From: Caballeronia concitans
GTDB lineage: Bacteria > Pseudomonadota > Gammaproteobacteria > Burkholderiales > Burkholderiaceae
Length of the DNA stretch: 64,000 bases
Direction: 5' to 3'
Assembly (NCBI RefSeq): GCF_001544615.1
Contig: NZ_FCNV02000001.1
Coordinates: 62,001-126,000 of the forward strand
Positions 18,160 to 28,010 of the stretch are shown in pieces. The notes beneath the pieces were generated by a model, which was not told the DNA's origin, did no database searches, and saw nothing but the letters and a program-made list of their open reading frames with translations. Every line of letters begins with the position of its first letter. The first letter of the stretch is position 1. Position numbers and translations under genes: made by a program.

Positions 18160-19376
18160 GTTCCATCCGACTGATCGTGCTGTTGCACGCCTATAGCCGC
18201 CGCAATTCTGGCGACGGCTTGCTCGTCGACTTGTCCGCTGCGCTTCTGCGCGAGGCGTTCGGTCCACGCGTTCGCATCGCTGTCGTCGCGGCTGATCCTT
18301 CGTCCTTTCCGGAGTACGACGATGTGCTGCATGCGCCCGTCATTGCGGATGCCGGTGCCCGGCGCGTTGAGGCGGCCTTGCGCACGGCATGTCGGCTGCC
18401 GACTCCGGCCTCGGAGATTCTGCACAATCGACTCGCGAGCGCGGACATGATCGTCGGTGTGGGCGGCGGGTATCTGCGTGCGCGCAATGGCGTTGAAGCG
18501 TTGAAGCTCGAACTCGGCCATCTCGTGCAGGCAAGGGCAGCGCGCGACGCGGGGAAGCCAGCGGTCTATCTGCCCCAGAGCATCGGGCCGGCGACGGCTT
18601 GCACGCCCGCGCTGACCGCACGCGTCGCGGCCCGATTGCGCCACGCGCTTTCCAGCTTCGATGCCGTATGCGTGCGCGACGATCGCTCGCAACGCTTTCT
18701 TCAGGGACATGCGACGTCGGTTCGGATGCCGGATCTGGCCGTTCTCGAATTCGGCCGCGCACGGGAAGCTGTCCTTGCTCGCGCCGCATCACGGGAAGGA
18801 CGCGTCAGGCATCTCGCGCTGGTGTTACGTGAGGCGCCGAGCTGGAGCCGCGCCCAACGCGAACGCTACGCGGCGTCGGTGCGTGAGCTCATCCGACTTG
18901 CACAGGGAGAGTGCCGCGTCAGTTTCGCGGTGCAGAGCACCGGGCGAGGCAACGACGATGCGGCTTATTACCGTCGAATGGGTATCACCGAGGACCTCCC
19001 GAGTCTGCGCCATCTGCTTGAATCCGACACGCCTGACGCAGTCGTCTCCGTACGCCTTCATGGCGCGCTCGAGACGCTGCTGCATGGCGTTCCCGCGTAT
19101 CACCTCAGCTACGAGCGCAAGGGATTCGGCGCGTATGACGACCTGGGCATACCGGGCTGGGTAGCGAACGCGGCGGACTTCGACGCGGCCGCCGTGATGA
19201 GTCACGTATTCGCGTCGCAAGCACTGCCTTCGTTGTGGGGCGCAACCGAAGGCGCGCTCGGACGCATCGATACGCAGCGTGCGTCACTCGTCGAATTGCT
19301 GCGGCGTACGGCTGGTATCGAATCCGTTAGCGATCGGTCGGGCAGCCACGCGCAGCCGTTCACGGAAACGCACTGA
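18156..19376 (+). CDS. Polysaccharide pyruvyl transferase family protein
   Basis: Probably transfers pyruvate from phosphoenolpyruvate to a sugar of the exopolysaccharide as a ketal, adding negative charge. The 406-residue protein fits the WcaK/CsaB family: HAYSRRNSGDGLLVDLS near the N-terminus (nucleotide-loop-like), ADMIVGVGGGYLR, VYLPQSIGP, CVRDDRSQRFL, and the C-terminal SVRLHGALETLLHGVPAYH signature. ATG 18156 overlaps the GT4 stop by 4 bp, so translation is likely coupled. The sugar acceptor cannot be told. Confidence 0.88.
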   Translation: MSSIRLIVLLHAYSRRNSGDGLLVDLSAALLREAFGPRVRIAVVAADPSSFPEYDDVLHAPVIADAGARRVEAALRTACRLPTPASEILHNRLASADMIVGVGGGYLRARNGVEALKLELGHLVQARAARDAGKPAVYLPQSIGPATACTPALTARVAARLRHALSSFDAVCVRDDRSQRFLQGHATSVRMPDLAVLEFGRAREAVLARAASREGRVRHLALVLREAPSWSRAQRERYAASVRELIRLAQGECRVSFAVQSTGRGNDDAAYYRRMGITEDLPSLRHLLESDTPDAVVSVRLHGALETLLHGVPAYHLSYERKGFGAYDDLGIPGWVANAADFDAAAVMSHVFASQALPSLWGATEGALGRIDTQRASLVELLRRTAGIESVSDRSGSHAQPFTETH

Positions 19377-19385
19377 TAAGCCGCG

Positions 19386-20630
19386 ATGCTGTTGCGCCTC
19401 TTCTTGCGTGTGCTCTCCCTGTCGGCCAAATTCGGCTTGACCATTGTGATCGCGCGCACGGTCGGATTCTCGGCCGTCGCCGAATACGGGATCGCCGTAG
19501 CCGTTTCCGTCGTCGCGTCGAAGGTGTTGGGCTTGGGCTTCAGTGCTGAACTGAACCGGCGCATGAGCAGGCCGCAGCCTGAAGCTGCCATTGCGACGGC
19601 TCGCGTATTGCGCAGTATCTATGCAAGCTCCTACGTCATTGCCGCAATTCCTTGCCTTGCGGCAGTTTGGGCAGGCAACGAGTGGGCAGGCCAGTCGTTC
19701 GGGCTTTGGTCGTGGGCCATGATCCTGCTGGTAGCGGCAAGCGAACATCACGGTTTCGAAGTCAACACCTACATCTTCTCGCTTCATCGCGCACGGGCCG
19801 GTTCGGTCATGCTCTTCTTGCGAACGGGCGGTTGCGCGGCGGTCGCGATCGTCGGCCTCGTATGCGGCATGCCGGGAGGGATCAGCAGTGTCTTCATGCT
19901 GTGGACACTGACGAACGTCTTCGTGATTTTTTGGGCTTGGTCGTTGATCGAGCGCACAGCGACCGTACGCCCGAGCGAGACCGATCAGGCGACCCCTGCC
20001 GCATCTTCCCTGCGCGAGACGTGGATTGCGGGTGCGCCTTATTACATCGGAGGCATCGTGCTGGCCGGACTGCAATACGTCGAGCGTTTCGTCGCGTCGG
20101 CGTTTCTGCCGGCAAACGATGTCGGCCGTTACGTCTTCGCATGGTCAATAGCCAATGCGGTGCAGACGATTTGCTACGCGACGGTCGGCGTCGTTGCAGC
20201 GCCGCGACTGGCGCGCGTGGTCGAAGCCGCGACTGCGGACTGGCATACGAGCTTCCGTATCCTGCTCGCTCGTACGATCGCGATAAGCATGGCCGTGGCG
20301 CTCGCCATCATGCTCGCGTCGCCGATCATTTTTCGAATGGCGAAGGAAGCCGTGACAACAACGGGCTTCGTCACGCTCGCCGTTCTCGTTGTTTCATTCG
20401 TGCTGCGGTCGCTCGGTGATTTGCTCTGGGCCGCAGCCGTGGCCCGCAAAGCGCGCGGAAGGATCGTGATTGGAATGCTCGCTGCAGTGGCTTGGGCTTG
20501 CCCCGCTTCGCTATGGCTGATACCCGGTCACGGCACGGTTTCGATTGCGCTCACCCATCTACTCGCCAGCGTTCTTGTGCTCATCGCCCTCGCGTGGGCG
20601 CAAAGCCGCGAGCCGGCACAGGCTTCCTAA
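19386..20630 (+). CDS. Polysaccharide flippase (Wzx-like, MOP superfamily)
   Basis: A 414-residue polytopic membrane protein that likely flips lipid-linked repeat units to the periplasm. It has about twelve hydrophobic segments, the typical start LLRLFLRVLSLSAKFGLTI with a basic patch, and the internal AGAPYYIGGIVLAGLQYVERF segment that resembles the second-half start of Wzx/polysaccharide synthase proteins. It begins 9 bp after the pyruvyl transferase gene. Assignment rests on topology and context; sequence in this family is poorly conserved. Confidence 0.82.
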   Translation: MLLRLFLRVLSLSAKFGLTIVIARTVGFSAVAEYGIAVAVSVVASKVLGLGFSAELNRRMSRPQPEAAIATARVLRSIYASSYVIAAIPCLAAVWAGNEWAGQSFGLWSWAMILLVAASEHHGFEVNTYIFSLHRARAGSVMLFLRTGGCAAVAIVGLVCGMPGGISSVFMLWTLTNVFVIFWAWSLIERTATVRPSETDQATPAASSLRETWIAGAPYYIGGIVLAGLQYVERFVASAFLPANDVGRYVFAWSIANAVQTICYATVGVVAAPRLARVVEAATADWHTSFRILLARTIAISMAVALAIMLASPIIFRMAKEAVTTTGFVTLAVLVVSFVLRSLGDLLWAAAVARKARGRIVIGMLAAVAWACPASLWLIPGHGTVSIALTHLLASVLVLIALAWAQSREPAQAS

Positions 20631-20632
20631 TC

Positions 20633-21709
20633 ATGTTTGACACCTTGATGCGCTCCGGCCCGCCGCTTAGCCGTGGTCTGATTGCGTGGCTCGCCGGACT
20701 GTCCACCCTTTGTTACTCCGGCTTGTTCATGGCCGGGAAGTCGTTTCTGCCCGAGTTCCTGTTCCGTGACTCGGACAAGATCCAGGCGCAGATGAACGGC
20801 TCGAGCGCTTACGACGGTTCATCATTCGATGCAGTGGGCAAGTTCTATGCGATGTTCGGGCCGACGCTGCTCAATGTCGTTGTGCTCGCTCTTGGCGTCG
20901 GTTTCATTCTTGCCATCTTCAAGCGAGTGAGACATGTGGGGTCGCTCGGCGTCGCACTTGTCTTTGGCTCGCCGTGCGTGTTCTTCAATCTCTTCGTTGC
21001 GTCGAAGGACACGCTCGTCGTCGCGCTATCGCTCTTGATCGTGTGGACGCTGCGGCGCGGTGGCGCAAAGCTCACGATGGCGGCTGTCTTGTTCGGCTAC
21101 GCGTCCTATGCGGTATCCGTGCGCACCTATTACCTGCTGATCGTGGCGCTGGCTGGCTGTTTGTGGATTTATCGGCGAGCAGGACGCCGGACGCGCCTCG
21201 TGATGATCGGAGCCGGCCTGCTCGGCCTCTATGCGTTGCCTACGATCGGCTATTACGCGTTACTGCATCCACGCGATATGGCGGTCGATTACCTCGTCTA
21301 CCAATCGCCTTTCGGCGCACGCACGAGTTTTTATAACCTGCGTCCGCCCGACGGTTTTTCTTCGTTTTGCATCGATTACGCCTACGCGGCGCTGAGGCTG
21401 CACCTTCCGATGTTGTTTTCGCCGGACCCTCGTGGCCTTGTCATGCAAATGTTCGTCCTCGCAGCGTGGTTTTCCACCCGTCCGATGCGCGCCAACAGGG
21501 AGACGTGGCCGGGCGTCAGCGTGCTTGCGTGCCTGGTCATGGCGCACATGATGGTCTCCACGCTATTCGAACCGGATCTCGGAAGTTATGTTCGCCATCT
21601 GTCGAGCGTCTCCCTGTTTTGCATGGTCCTGTTCAGTCTTCGGAACAACGCGTCACTCGAAGCCGGCGCCACCGTTCAGGGTGTGCCCGAGGCCGCGGCG
21701 CCGAAGTAA
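20633..21709 (+). CDS. Putative polysaccharide polymerase (Wzy-like membrane protein)
   Basis: A 358-residue membrane protein with roughly nine hydrophobic helices and a periplasmic-looking loop with YLVYQSPFGARTSFYNLRPP. It starts 2 bp after the flippase stop. The position after a flippase and the absence of any other candidate make Wzy the best guess, but no family motif proves it. Its last 34 bp overlap the convergent glycoside hydrolase gene. An in-frame upstream start at 20492 lies inside the flippase gene and is rejected. Confidence 0.65.
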   Translation: MFDTLMRSGPPLSRGLIAWLAGLSTLCYSGLFMAGKSFLPEFLFRDSDKIQAQMNGSSAYDGSSFDAVGKFYAMFGPTLLNVVVLALGVGFILAIFKRVRHVGSLGVALVFGSPCVFFNLFVASKDTLVVALSLLIVWTLRRGGAKLTMAAVLFGYASYAVSVRTYYLLIVALAGCLWIYRRAGRRTRLVMIGAGLLGLYALPTIGYYALLHPRDMAVDYLVYQSPFGARTSFYNLRPPDGFSSFCIDYAYAALRLHLPMLFSPDPRGLVMQMFVLAAWFSTRPMRANRETWPGVSVLACLVMAHMMVSTLFEPDLGSYVRHLSSVSLFCMVLFSLRNNASLEAGATVQGVPEAAAPK

Positions 21710-22653
21710 TCGCGTACCGTATGCAGAGCCGGTTTCTCGGCGCCGGTTGCATCGACGAGACCGAAACTCCGCTCCCTCGCCGTGCGGCCGCTGGCCGTGT
21801 CCTTCCATTCATAGACGGAGATGAGCGACGCATCGAGGCTTCGGATCGAAGCAAGAAAGCTACGGATACGGCTTGCCTGTAATGTCGCATTGCTGGTGGC
21901 TGAGCCGTCCGAGGGTACTCCCCACTCGGTGATGACGGCCGGCATCGCATACTTCGAGCCAATGTCATCAGCGGCATTTCTAATCTCCGGGGGCGTCATA
22001 CCGTATGCGTGGTAAGAAATCGCATCGATGCAATGCGGTGACGTTGTCAGCACTGACTGGGTGAGTCGGCTTGGCAAATTATTGCCGACCGGCGCGCGAG
22101 AGAATCCGAAGCCATAGATTGGAACGGTGCGCGATGCTGCCTTCAAACCGCTGCATACTCCCTGCATGAACGCGGGAAACGTTCTCGCGATATCGCCAGT
22201 CGGCCAATAGCGACTCAAGTCCGGCTCGTTCCACAACTCGATGCCGACGAGTTGCGACGCGTACTGCCTCGCAATCTGCGTCACTTGTGCACCAAACCGC
22301 TTGCCTGCGGAGATCATTGGCGCGGTATCGCGAGTTGCCTCATCGACGAGAGGAGCGGTCGAACGCATGGTCAGCAGCACGGGCACCTTCGCACGTGCGG
22401 CGACGTCGAACGCGGAGGCTACGCGGCGCCTGTAGGCCGCATCGTCGAGCTGGTTGGTCCAGATGCCGAAACGCACGAAGCTAAAGCCTGAGCGCGCGAT
22501 TGCGTCGGCGTCCTGCGGCGTGAGCGTCTCGATCTTGACTTGCACGCCGACACGCTGTGTCTGCGGCGTGGTGTCTGCTACAGCGGCGAACGGCATCGGT
22601 GATGCAAGCGCAGCGAGTATCAACGCGAGCGTGCGAATTGGTAAGGAATGCAT
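21676..22653 (-). CDS. Secreted glycoside hydrolase (clan GH-A-like), exopolysaccharide-associated
   Basis: A 325-residue exported protein with signal peptide LALILAALASPMPFAAVADT and a (beta/alpha)8 hydrolase body. GIELWNEPDLSRYW carries the probable acid/base Glu (NEP motif) and AVITEWGVPS the probable nucleophile Glu, as in clan GH-A families such as GH5 and GH39. By analogy to PslG it may trim or release the polymer in the periplasm. It is convergent to the polymerase gene, with 34 bp of shared 3' ends. The first in-frame ATG giving a signal peptide was chosen. Confidence 0.82.
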   Translation of the reverse strand: MHSLPIRTLALILAALASPMPFAAVADTTPQTQRVGVQVKIETLTPQDADAIARSGFSFVRFGIWTNQLDDAAYRRRVASAFDVAARAKVPVLLTMRSTAPLVDEATRDTAPMISAGKRFGAQVTQIARQYASQLVGIELWNEPDLSRYWPTGDIARTFPAFMQGVCSGLKAASRTVPIYGFGFSRAPVGNNLPSRLTQSVLTTSPHCIDAISYHAYGMTPPEIRNAADDIGSKYAMPAVITEWGVPSDGSATSNATLQASRIRSFLASIRSLDASLISVYEWKDTASGRTARERSFGLVDATGAEKPALHTVRDYFGAAASGTP

Positions 22654-22717
22654 GGAACAGTGTCGTTGGCGTCTGATGCGATTCGAAAGCATACGCCGAT
22701 GATCGAATTTCCAGAAC

Positions 22718-23839
22718 CTACCCCCCCACCACCACAAACCCCCTCCTCCTCAACAACTCCAACACCCCCCTCTCTCCCCCGAGATGCAGCGCCCCGATAG
22801 CCACGAAAATCGGCTTATCGGGCGCGCTCAACGCCACCATCCTCTGCACGAACCGTCGATTCCGCTCATACACCACGCGGTTATCCACCTGGGCCGCCAG
22901 CACCTTCGACCTCGCCAGCTTGCTGCTCTTCGCATCGTCCCAGGCCTTCAGCGCGTCCGCATCGCCGATACGCCACAGCCGATGCAGCTCCTTCACATCC
23001 GCCACATTCTCCGCCGACGTCTGCGCGAGATCCTCCGCGAGCATCTCCCGCTGCTGCGCGGACGTGAGATGCGTGAACGTCGATATCTGCTCGTTCAGCG
23101 TCTCCAGTCCCACAATCTTCCCGCGCACGCGCAAATACACGTTCTGCAATTGCGCCTCCGTGCCGTATTCGCTCTGAAACCCCGCCTTTAGCGTGTCATA
23201 AGTCTGAATCAGCATCGACGCAAGCCACGGCCGCGTATGCCGCAGGTTCTTCAACGCCGCAGGATTGCCCCGCATGCGCGCCTCGACCTTCTTCCACATC
23301 GATTCCGGCAGATAGTCGATCAGACATTCGCTGCGGCACATTCCATAGCGGTTCACGTCGTCTTGCGACAGCAGCAGTTCATCGGGGGAAATTTCGAGCG
23401 CCAGTATGGGCGATGCATCGAGCGCCGCGAGAATCGGCTTGCGGAAAGGCTGCTCGGGCGGATAGTCGCTGGCATAGCCCACATGCAGCGTGCCGAGCAG
23501 ATAGATCGTCGTCGCGCCGCGCGTGGCGACATAAAACGGCATGCGCGCCGGCTGCACGCGCACCGGGCCCGTTGCCGTCGTGCCGGTGGAACGGTCGGTG
23601 CGCGAAGGCGATGCCGGCGGCGCAGGAACATCGGTCGCGCTGGCATCGCCCGCGGGCTGCGGTGTGCCGCCCGGCGCGCTGCGCGATCCGGTGACGGCGA
23701 AGGCTGCCGTCGATAGCGCGATCACCAGCGTGATCGCGCAGCTCGCGACAAGGGCGCGCCGCGCGAGCAGCGCCATGCCGCGAGACGCAAAGCGGCGCGT
23801 CCGGTCGATCACCCGACGCGCCGCCCGCGATTCAGGCAT
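22718..23839 (-). CDS. TraB/GumN family protein
   Basis: A 373-residue protein with an N-terminal membrane anchor or signal (about 24-50), a Pro/Thr/Ser-rich linker, and a TraB/GumN domain. The two defining motifs are present: YLLGTLHVGYASDYP and, near the C-terminus, VAIGALHLGGERGVLELL; these GxxH pairs form the metal-dependent protease-like (Tiki) active site. ATG 23839 overlaps the dppF end by 8 bp, so it is probably the last gene of the dpp operon. The family's bacterial function is unsettled. Confidence 0.87.
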   Translation of the reverse strand: MPESRAARRVIDRTRRFASRGMALLARRALVASCAITLVIALSTAAFAVTGSRSAPGGTPQPAGDASATDVPAPPASPSRTDRSTGTTATGPVRVQPARMPFYVATRGATTIYLLGTLHVGYASDYPPEQPFRKPILAALDASPILALEISPDELLLSQDDVNRYGMCRSECLIDYLPESMWKKVEARMRGNPAALKNLRHTRPWLASMLIQTYDTLKAGFQSEYGTEAQLQNVYLRVRGKIVGLETLNEQISTFTHLTSAQQREMLAEDLAQTSAENVADVKELHRLWRIGDADALKAWDDAKSSKLARSKVLAAQVDNRVVYERNRRFVQRMVALSAPDKPIFVAIGALHLGGERGVLELLRRRGFVVVGG

Positions 23840-24836
23840 CGCCTTCACCGACCTCCTCGGCGCGATGACACGACACCTGCCGGCCATCGACGACACGCAG
23901 CGCCGGCTCTTCCACGCGGCATCGCTCGATCGCATACGGGCAGCGCTGATGGAACGTGCAGCCCGACGGCGGATTCAGCGGCGACGGCATCTCGCCCTGC
24001 AGCTTGATCTTGATGCGCCGGTCTTCCTCGAAGAGCGCGGGCGTCGCGGACATCAGCGATCGCGTGTACGGATGCCGCGGATTCGCGAAGATCGTCTTCT
24101 TGTCGCCAAGCTCGGCAATGCCGCCGAAGTACATCACCATCACGTCGTCGGCAATGTGCTCCACCACCGACAAGTTGTGCGAGATGAACACGTAGCTCGT
24201 GCCGAATTCCTGCTGCAGATCCATGAAGAGATTCAGAATCTGCGCCTGAATCGATACATCGAGCGCCGACACCGGCTCGTCCGCCACGACGATCTGCGGA
24301 TCCAGAATCATCGCGCGCGCAATCGCCACGCGCTGACGCTGCCCGCCCGAGAACATGTGCGGATAACGCGACGCATGCTCGGGCCGCAAGCCGACCGTGC
24401 GCATCATCTTCGCGATGCGTTCCGCGCGTTCCGTCGACGAGAGTTTCGTGTTGATCGCGAGCGGCTCGCCGAGCGTCTGCTCAACCGTCTTGCGCGGATT
24501 CAGCGATGCGAACGGGTTCTGAAACACCATCTGCACGCGCTGTCGCAACTCGGCGATCTTCGCCTTGCTCGCGCCCGCCACGTCCTCGCCTTCAATCAAC
24601 AAGCGGCCCGACGTGGGCGCCTCGATCATCGTCAACTGACGCGCGAGCGTGGACTTGCCGCATCCCGATTCGCCGACGACCGCGAGCGTGCGTCCGCGCT
24701 TGAGCTCGAACGACACGCCGTTCAGCGCCTTCACCGTGCCGTGCTTGAATGCGCTGCGCTTCACGTCGTAATGCTTCGTGAGCTTGTCGGCGGCGAGCAC
24801 GATGTCCTGCTTCATTTCCTTCGGTATCGCGTTCAT
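23832..24836 (-). CDS. dppF: Dipeptide/oligopeptide ABC transporter ATP-binding protein DppF
   Basis: One of two ATPases of the peptide importer. The 334-residue protein shows Walker [17 protein letters not shown], signature [14 protein letters not shown], Walker [16 protein letters not shown] and switch His in [12 protein letters not shown]. The C-terminal oligopeptide/dipeptide extension has a Cys-rich end ([16 protein letters not shown]) that in relatives binds an iron-sulphur cluster. It overlaps dppD by ATGA upstream and the TraB/GumN gene by 8 bp downstream. Confidence 0.95.
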   Translation of the reverse strand: MNAIPKEMKQDIVLAADKLTKHYDVKRSAFKHGTVKALNGVSFELKRGRTLAVVGESGCGKSTLARQLTMIEAPTSGRLLIEGEDVAGASKAKIAELRQRVQMVFQNPFASLNPRKTVEQTLGEPLAINTKLSSTERAERIAKMMRTVGLRPEHASRYPHMFSGGQRQRVAIARAMILDPQIVVADEPVSALDVSIQAQILNLFMDLQQEFGTSYVFISHNLSVVEHIADDVMVMYFGGIAELGDKKTIFANPRHPYTRSLMSATPALFEEDRRIKIKLQGEMPSPLNPPSGCTFHQRCPYAIERCRVEEPALRVVDGRQVSCHRAEEVGEGDA

Positions 24837-25864
24837 CGCGCGCCCTCCCCGACGATCTGCGCCTCACGCTCCACGCGCACCGCCTGCTTCACGTCGTCTG
24901 CGACGTTGAGCGGCTTGATGCAACGCGCGCGCACGGCCGGATCGTTCCAGTCGAGTTGATACAAATGCGGCCGGCCCTTCCAGCAGTCATCGACGACATA
25001 CTTGCAGCGCGGCGCGAAGAGACAGCCGCTCGGCCTGTCGTCGCGGCCCGGCACCATGCCCGGCAGCGCGGCGAGACGCGCCGCGCCACGGCTATGCTCG
25101 GGAATCGCGGCCAGCAGCGCTTCCGTGTACGGATGATGCGGCTCGCTGAAAATGGCCGGCACGTGATTCGTTTCGATGATCTCGCCCGCGTACATCACCG
25201 CGACACGCTGCGCCACTTCCGAAACCACCGCGAGATCGTGCGAGATCAGCACGAGCGCCATGCCGCGTTCCTTCTGCAGCTTCACGAGCAGTTCCATGAT
25301 CTGCGCCTGGATCGTGACGTCGAGCGCCGTGGTCGGCTCGTCGGCGATCAGAAGCTTCGGATTGCACGCCACCGCCATCGCGATCATCACGCGCTGGTTC
25401 ATGCCGCCCGACATCTGATGCGGAAACGCATCGATGCGGCTTTTCGCATCCGGAATGCCGACCTGATCGAGCAGCTCCAGCGCGCGCTTGTGCAATGCAT
25501 CGCCGCGCAATCCTTCGTGCAGCTTCAGCACTTCCTTGATCTGATAGCCGACGGTATAGCTCGGGTTCAGGCTCGTCAGCGCGTCCTGAAACACCATCGC
25601 GATATCTTTGCCGATGATCCTGCGACGCTCGCGCGCCGATGCCTTCAGCAAATCGCGTCCGTCGAACGTGACCTGATCGGCGGTGACTTTGCCGGGATGA
25701 TCGATGAGGCCCATTAGCGCCATCATCGTGACGCTCTTGCCCGAGCCGGATTCGCCGACGACGCCGACCACTTCGCCCGGCGCCACCGACAGGCTGATGC
25801 GATCGACCGCTTGCGTGCCGCCGAACGTCACCTGCAGGTTACGGATAGTCAATAAATCGTTCAT
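24833..25864 (-). CDS. dppD: Dipeptide/oligopeptide ABC transporter ATP-binding protein DppD
   Basis: The second ATPase, 343 residues. Walker [17 protein letters not shown], signature [15 protein letters not shown], Walker [16 protein letters not shown] and [12 protein letters not shown] are present, followed by the oligopeptide-transporter C-terminal region with [19 protein letters not shown]. The gene starts 1 bp after the dppC stop and overlaps dppF by 4 bp, consistent with equimolar DppD and DppF. Confidence 0.95.
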   Translation of the reverse strand: MNDLLTIRNLQVTFGGTQAVDRISLSVAPGEVVGVVGESGSGKSVTMMALMGLIDHPGKVTADQVTFDGRDLLKASARERRRIIGKDIAMVFQDALTSLNPSYTVGYQIKEVLKLHEGLRGDALHKRALELLDQVGIPDAKSRIDAFPHQMSGGMNQRVMIAMAVACNPKLLIADEPTTALDVTIQAQIMELLVKLQKERGMALVLISHDLAVVSEVAQRVAVMYAGEIIETNHVPAIFSEPHHPYTEALLAAIPEHSRGAARLAALPGMVPGRDDRPSGCLFAPRCKYVVDDCWKGRPHLYQLDWNDPAVRARCIKPLNVADDVKQAVRVEREAQIVGEGAR

Positions 25865-25865
25865 G

Positions 25866-26783
25866 TCATCCCATCCGTTTCAGTTTCGGATCGAGCGCGT
25901 CGCGCAGACCGTCGCCGAGCAGGTTGATCACGAGCACCGAGACGAGGATCGACAGACCCGGCATCGTCACGATCCACCATGCGCTTTCGATGTAATCGCG
26001 CGCCGATGCGAGCATCGCGCCCCACTCCGCCGCCGGCGGCTGCACGCCTAAGCCGAGGAAGCCGAGCGCGGCGGCATCGAGAATCGCGGATGAAAAGCCG
26101 AGCGTCGCCTGCACGATGAGCGGCGCGGCGCAGTTCGGCAGCACTTGCGAGAACATGAGCCGCACGGTGCCCGCGCCCGCCACGCGCGATGCCGTCACGT
26201 ATTCCTTCTGCAATTCGCCGAGCGCCGATGCGCGCGTGAGGCGCACATAGCCCGGCAGCGCGACGATGGCGATGGCGAGCATCGTGTTGACGAGTCCCGG
26301 CCCGATGATCGCGACGACGGCGACCGCGAGCAGCAGCGAAGGCAGCGCGAGCAGCACGTCCATCACGCGCATGATCGGCGTGTCGAGCCAGTTGAAGAAC
26401 GCGGCCATGAGACCGAGCACGACGCCCGGGATCAGCGCCAGCACCACCGAAACGAAGCCGATCCAGAACGACAGCCGTGCGCCGTACATCAGGCGCGAGA
26501 GGATGTCGCGGCCGGCTTCGTCGGTGCCGAGCAGGAACATGCGATTGCCGCCTTCGAGCCACGCGGGCGGAATCTTCACGTAGTCGCGGTATTGCTCGAT
26601 CGGGCTATGCGGCGCGATCAGCGGCGCGAAGATCGCGACGAAAATGAGCACCAGGACGATCGCGCCTGCCGCGACGGCGCCGCGATTGCGCGAGAAGTTC
26701 GCCCAGAACTCGCGCGCCGCGACCATGCGGCCGGACGGGGGCGTGAGCGCGCCGGGCGGGAGATTGTTTTGGATATCAGCCAT
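25866..26783 (-). CDS. dppC: Dipeptide ABC transporter permease DppC
   Basis: Inner-membrane permease of 305 residues with six predicted helices. The first lies at [18 protein letters not shown] after a cytosolic N-terminus, and [20 protein letters not shown] is a DppC/OppC signature. The coupling-helix (EAA) loop is represented by [20 protein letters not shown] and its flanks. A 94-bp spacer with a REP-like sequence separates it from dppB. It pairs with DppB to form the pore. Confidence 0.94.
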   Translation of the reverse strand: MADIQNNLPPGALTPPSGRMVAAREFWANFSRNRGAVAAGAIVLVLIFVAIFAPLIAPHSPIEQYRDYVKIPPAWLEGGNRMFLLGTDEAGRDILSRLMYGARLSFWIGFVSVVLALIPGVVLGLMAAFFNWLDTPIMRVMDVLLALPSLLLAVAVVAIIGPGLVNTMLAIAIVALPGYVRLTRASALGELQKEYVTASRVAGAGTVRLMFSQVLPNCAAPLIVQATLGFSSAILDAAALGFLGLGVQPPAAEWGAMLASARDYIESAWWIVTMPGLSILVSVLVINLLGDGLRDALDPKLKRMG

Positions 26784-26789
26784 AACTAT

Positions 26790-26877
26790 GCCTCGCGCCG
26801 AGCCGCCTCAAGCGAGGCATGCGCCCCCTCGGAGGGCAGCGAACGAAAGTGAGTGTGGGGGTAGTCCATCTGTTTCC
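26790..26877 (-). repeat. REP-like structured spacer between dppB and dppC
   Basis: The spacer contains two small stems, GCCTC-AAGC-GAGGC and a GCCCCCTCGGAGGGC palindrome, followed by a GTGAGTGTGGGGG tail. I recognise this general arrangement as a frequent intergenic repeat in Burkholderia-type genomes, though only one copy was noticed here. In the dpp mRNA it would sit between two permease genes and could affect stability. Confidence 0.5.
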
Positions 26878-27888
26878 TCAGCGAGTATGGCGAATGCGCG
26901 GATTCAACACGCCGTACAACAGATCGACGACCAGATTCACGATGATCACGAGCGACGCGATCATCAGAATGCCGCCTTGCACGACCGGATAGTCGCGGCG
27001 CGAAATGGCGTCGATGAGCCACTTGCCGACGCCCGGCCACGAGAACAGCGTCTCGGTCAGCACCGCGCCCGCGAGCAGCGTGCCGACTTGCAGACCGATC
27101 ACGGTGACGACCGGAATCAGCGCATTGCGCAGCGCATGCACGACGACCACGCGCAACGGCGACAAGCCCTTCGCGCGCGCCGTGCGGATGTAGTCCTCGC
27201 GCAGTACTTCGAGCATCGACGATCGCGTCATGCGCGCGACGACGGCCAGCGGAATGGTGCCGAGCACGATGGTCGGCAGAATCAGATGGCTCAACGCGGA
27301 CGTGAACGCGCCTTCGTCGGTGGAGAAGAGCGAGTCGATCAGCATGAAGCCGGTGACGTGCGGAATGTCGTATTCCACCGCGATGCGGCCCGACACCGGC
27401 GTCCACCCGAGCTTCGCCGAGAAGAACATGATGAGGATCAAGCCCCACCAGAAGATCGGCATGGAATAGCCGGTGAGCGCGGTGCCCATCACGCCGTGAT
27501 CGACGACCGTGCCGCGCCTGAGCGCCGCCGCGACGCCAGCCGGCAGGCCGACGACGAGCGCGAAGATCATCGCGCAGATGGACAGTTCGACGGTCGCCGG
27601 GAAGCGCGCGAGGAACTCGCCCATCACGCTCGTGTTCGTGATGATCGACGTGCCGAGATCGCCTTTCAGCGCGTGCCCGACGTACGTCAAGTATTGGAGC
27701 GGAAGCGGCTGGTCCAGACCCAGGCGCTTCATGGCTTCGGCGTGCATGGCCGGGTCCACGCCCCGCTCGCCCATCATCACTTCGATGGGGTCGCCGGGAA
27801 TCAGGTGGATGAGCGCGAACGCGAGAATCGTAATGCCGATGAACGTCGGTATCACCATTCCTATGCGTCGCAAAACGAATCGGAACAT
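26878..27888 (-). CDS. dppB: Dipeptide ABC transporter permease DppB
   Basis: Permease of 336 residues. The N-terminus FRFVLRRIGMVIPTFIGITI and LIHLIPGDPIEVMMGERG are DppB hallmarks. Six membrane helices are predicted, with the coupling loop around LREDYIRTARAKGLSPLRVV. A long GC-rich hairpin lies in the 122-bp gap from dppA, a common way to keep the binding protein in excess over the membrane parts. Confidence 0.95.
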   Translation of the reverse strand: MFRFVLRRIGMVIPTFIGITILAFALIHLIPGDPIEVMMGERGVDPAMHAEAMKRLGLDQPLPLQYLTYVGHALKGDLGTSIITNTSVMGEFLARFPATVELSICAMIFALVVGLPAGVAAALRRGTVVDHGVMGTALTGYSMPIFWWGLILIMFFSAKLGWTPVSGRIAVEYDIPHVTGFMLIDSLFSTDEGAFTSALSHLILPTIVLGTIPLAVVARMTRSSMLEVLREDYIRTARAKGLSPLRVVVVHALRNALIPVVTVIGLQVGTLLAGAVLTETLFSWPGVGKWLIDAISRRDYPVVQGGILMIASLVIIVNLVVDLLYGVLNPRIRHTR

Positions 27889-27926
27889 GATCGCCCTTAG
27901 ATATCGTTCGTGGGGTAAAGACGTGA

Positions 27927-27962
27927 CCGGCGGCCGGATCGTTGCGATCCGCGCCGCCGGCC
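27927..27962 (-). terminator. Strong intercistronic hairpin after dppA (attenuator or stabiliser)
   Basis: Nested stem CCGGCGGC / GCCGCCGG (27927-27934 with 27953-27960) enclosing GGATC / GATCC. On the minus strand only a weak, interrupted T run follows (TCTTT), so partial termination or protection of the dppA mRNA 3' end is more likely than full termination. Confidence 0.6.
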
Positions 27963-28010
27963 CTGTTTCGACTGATGCTTTTCTAGCGCAAAAAGCGTTC
28001 CGTCAGCTGA

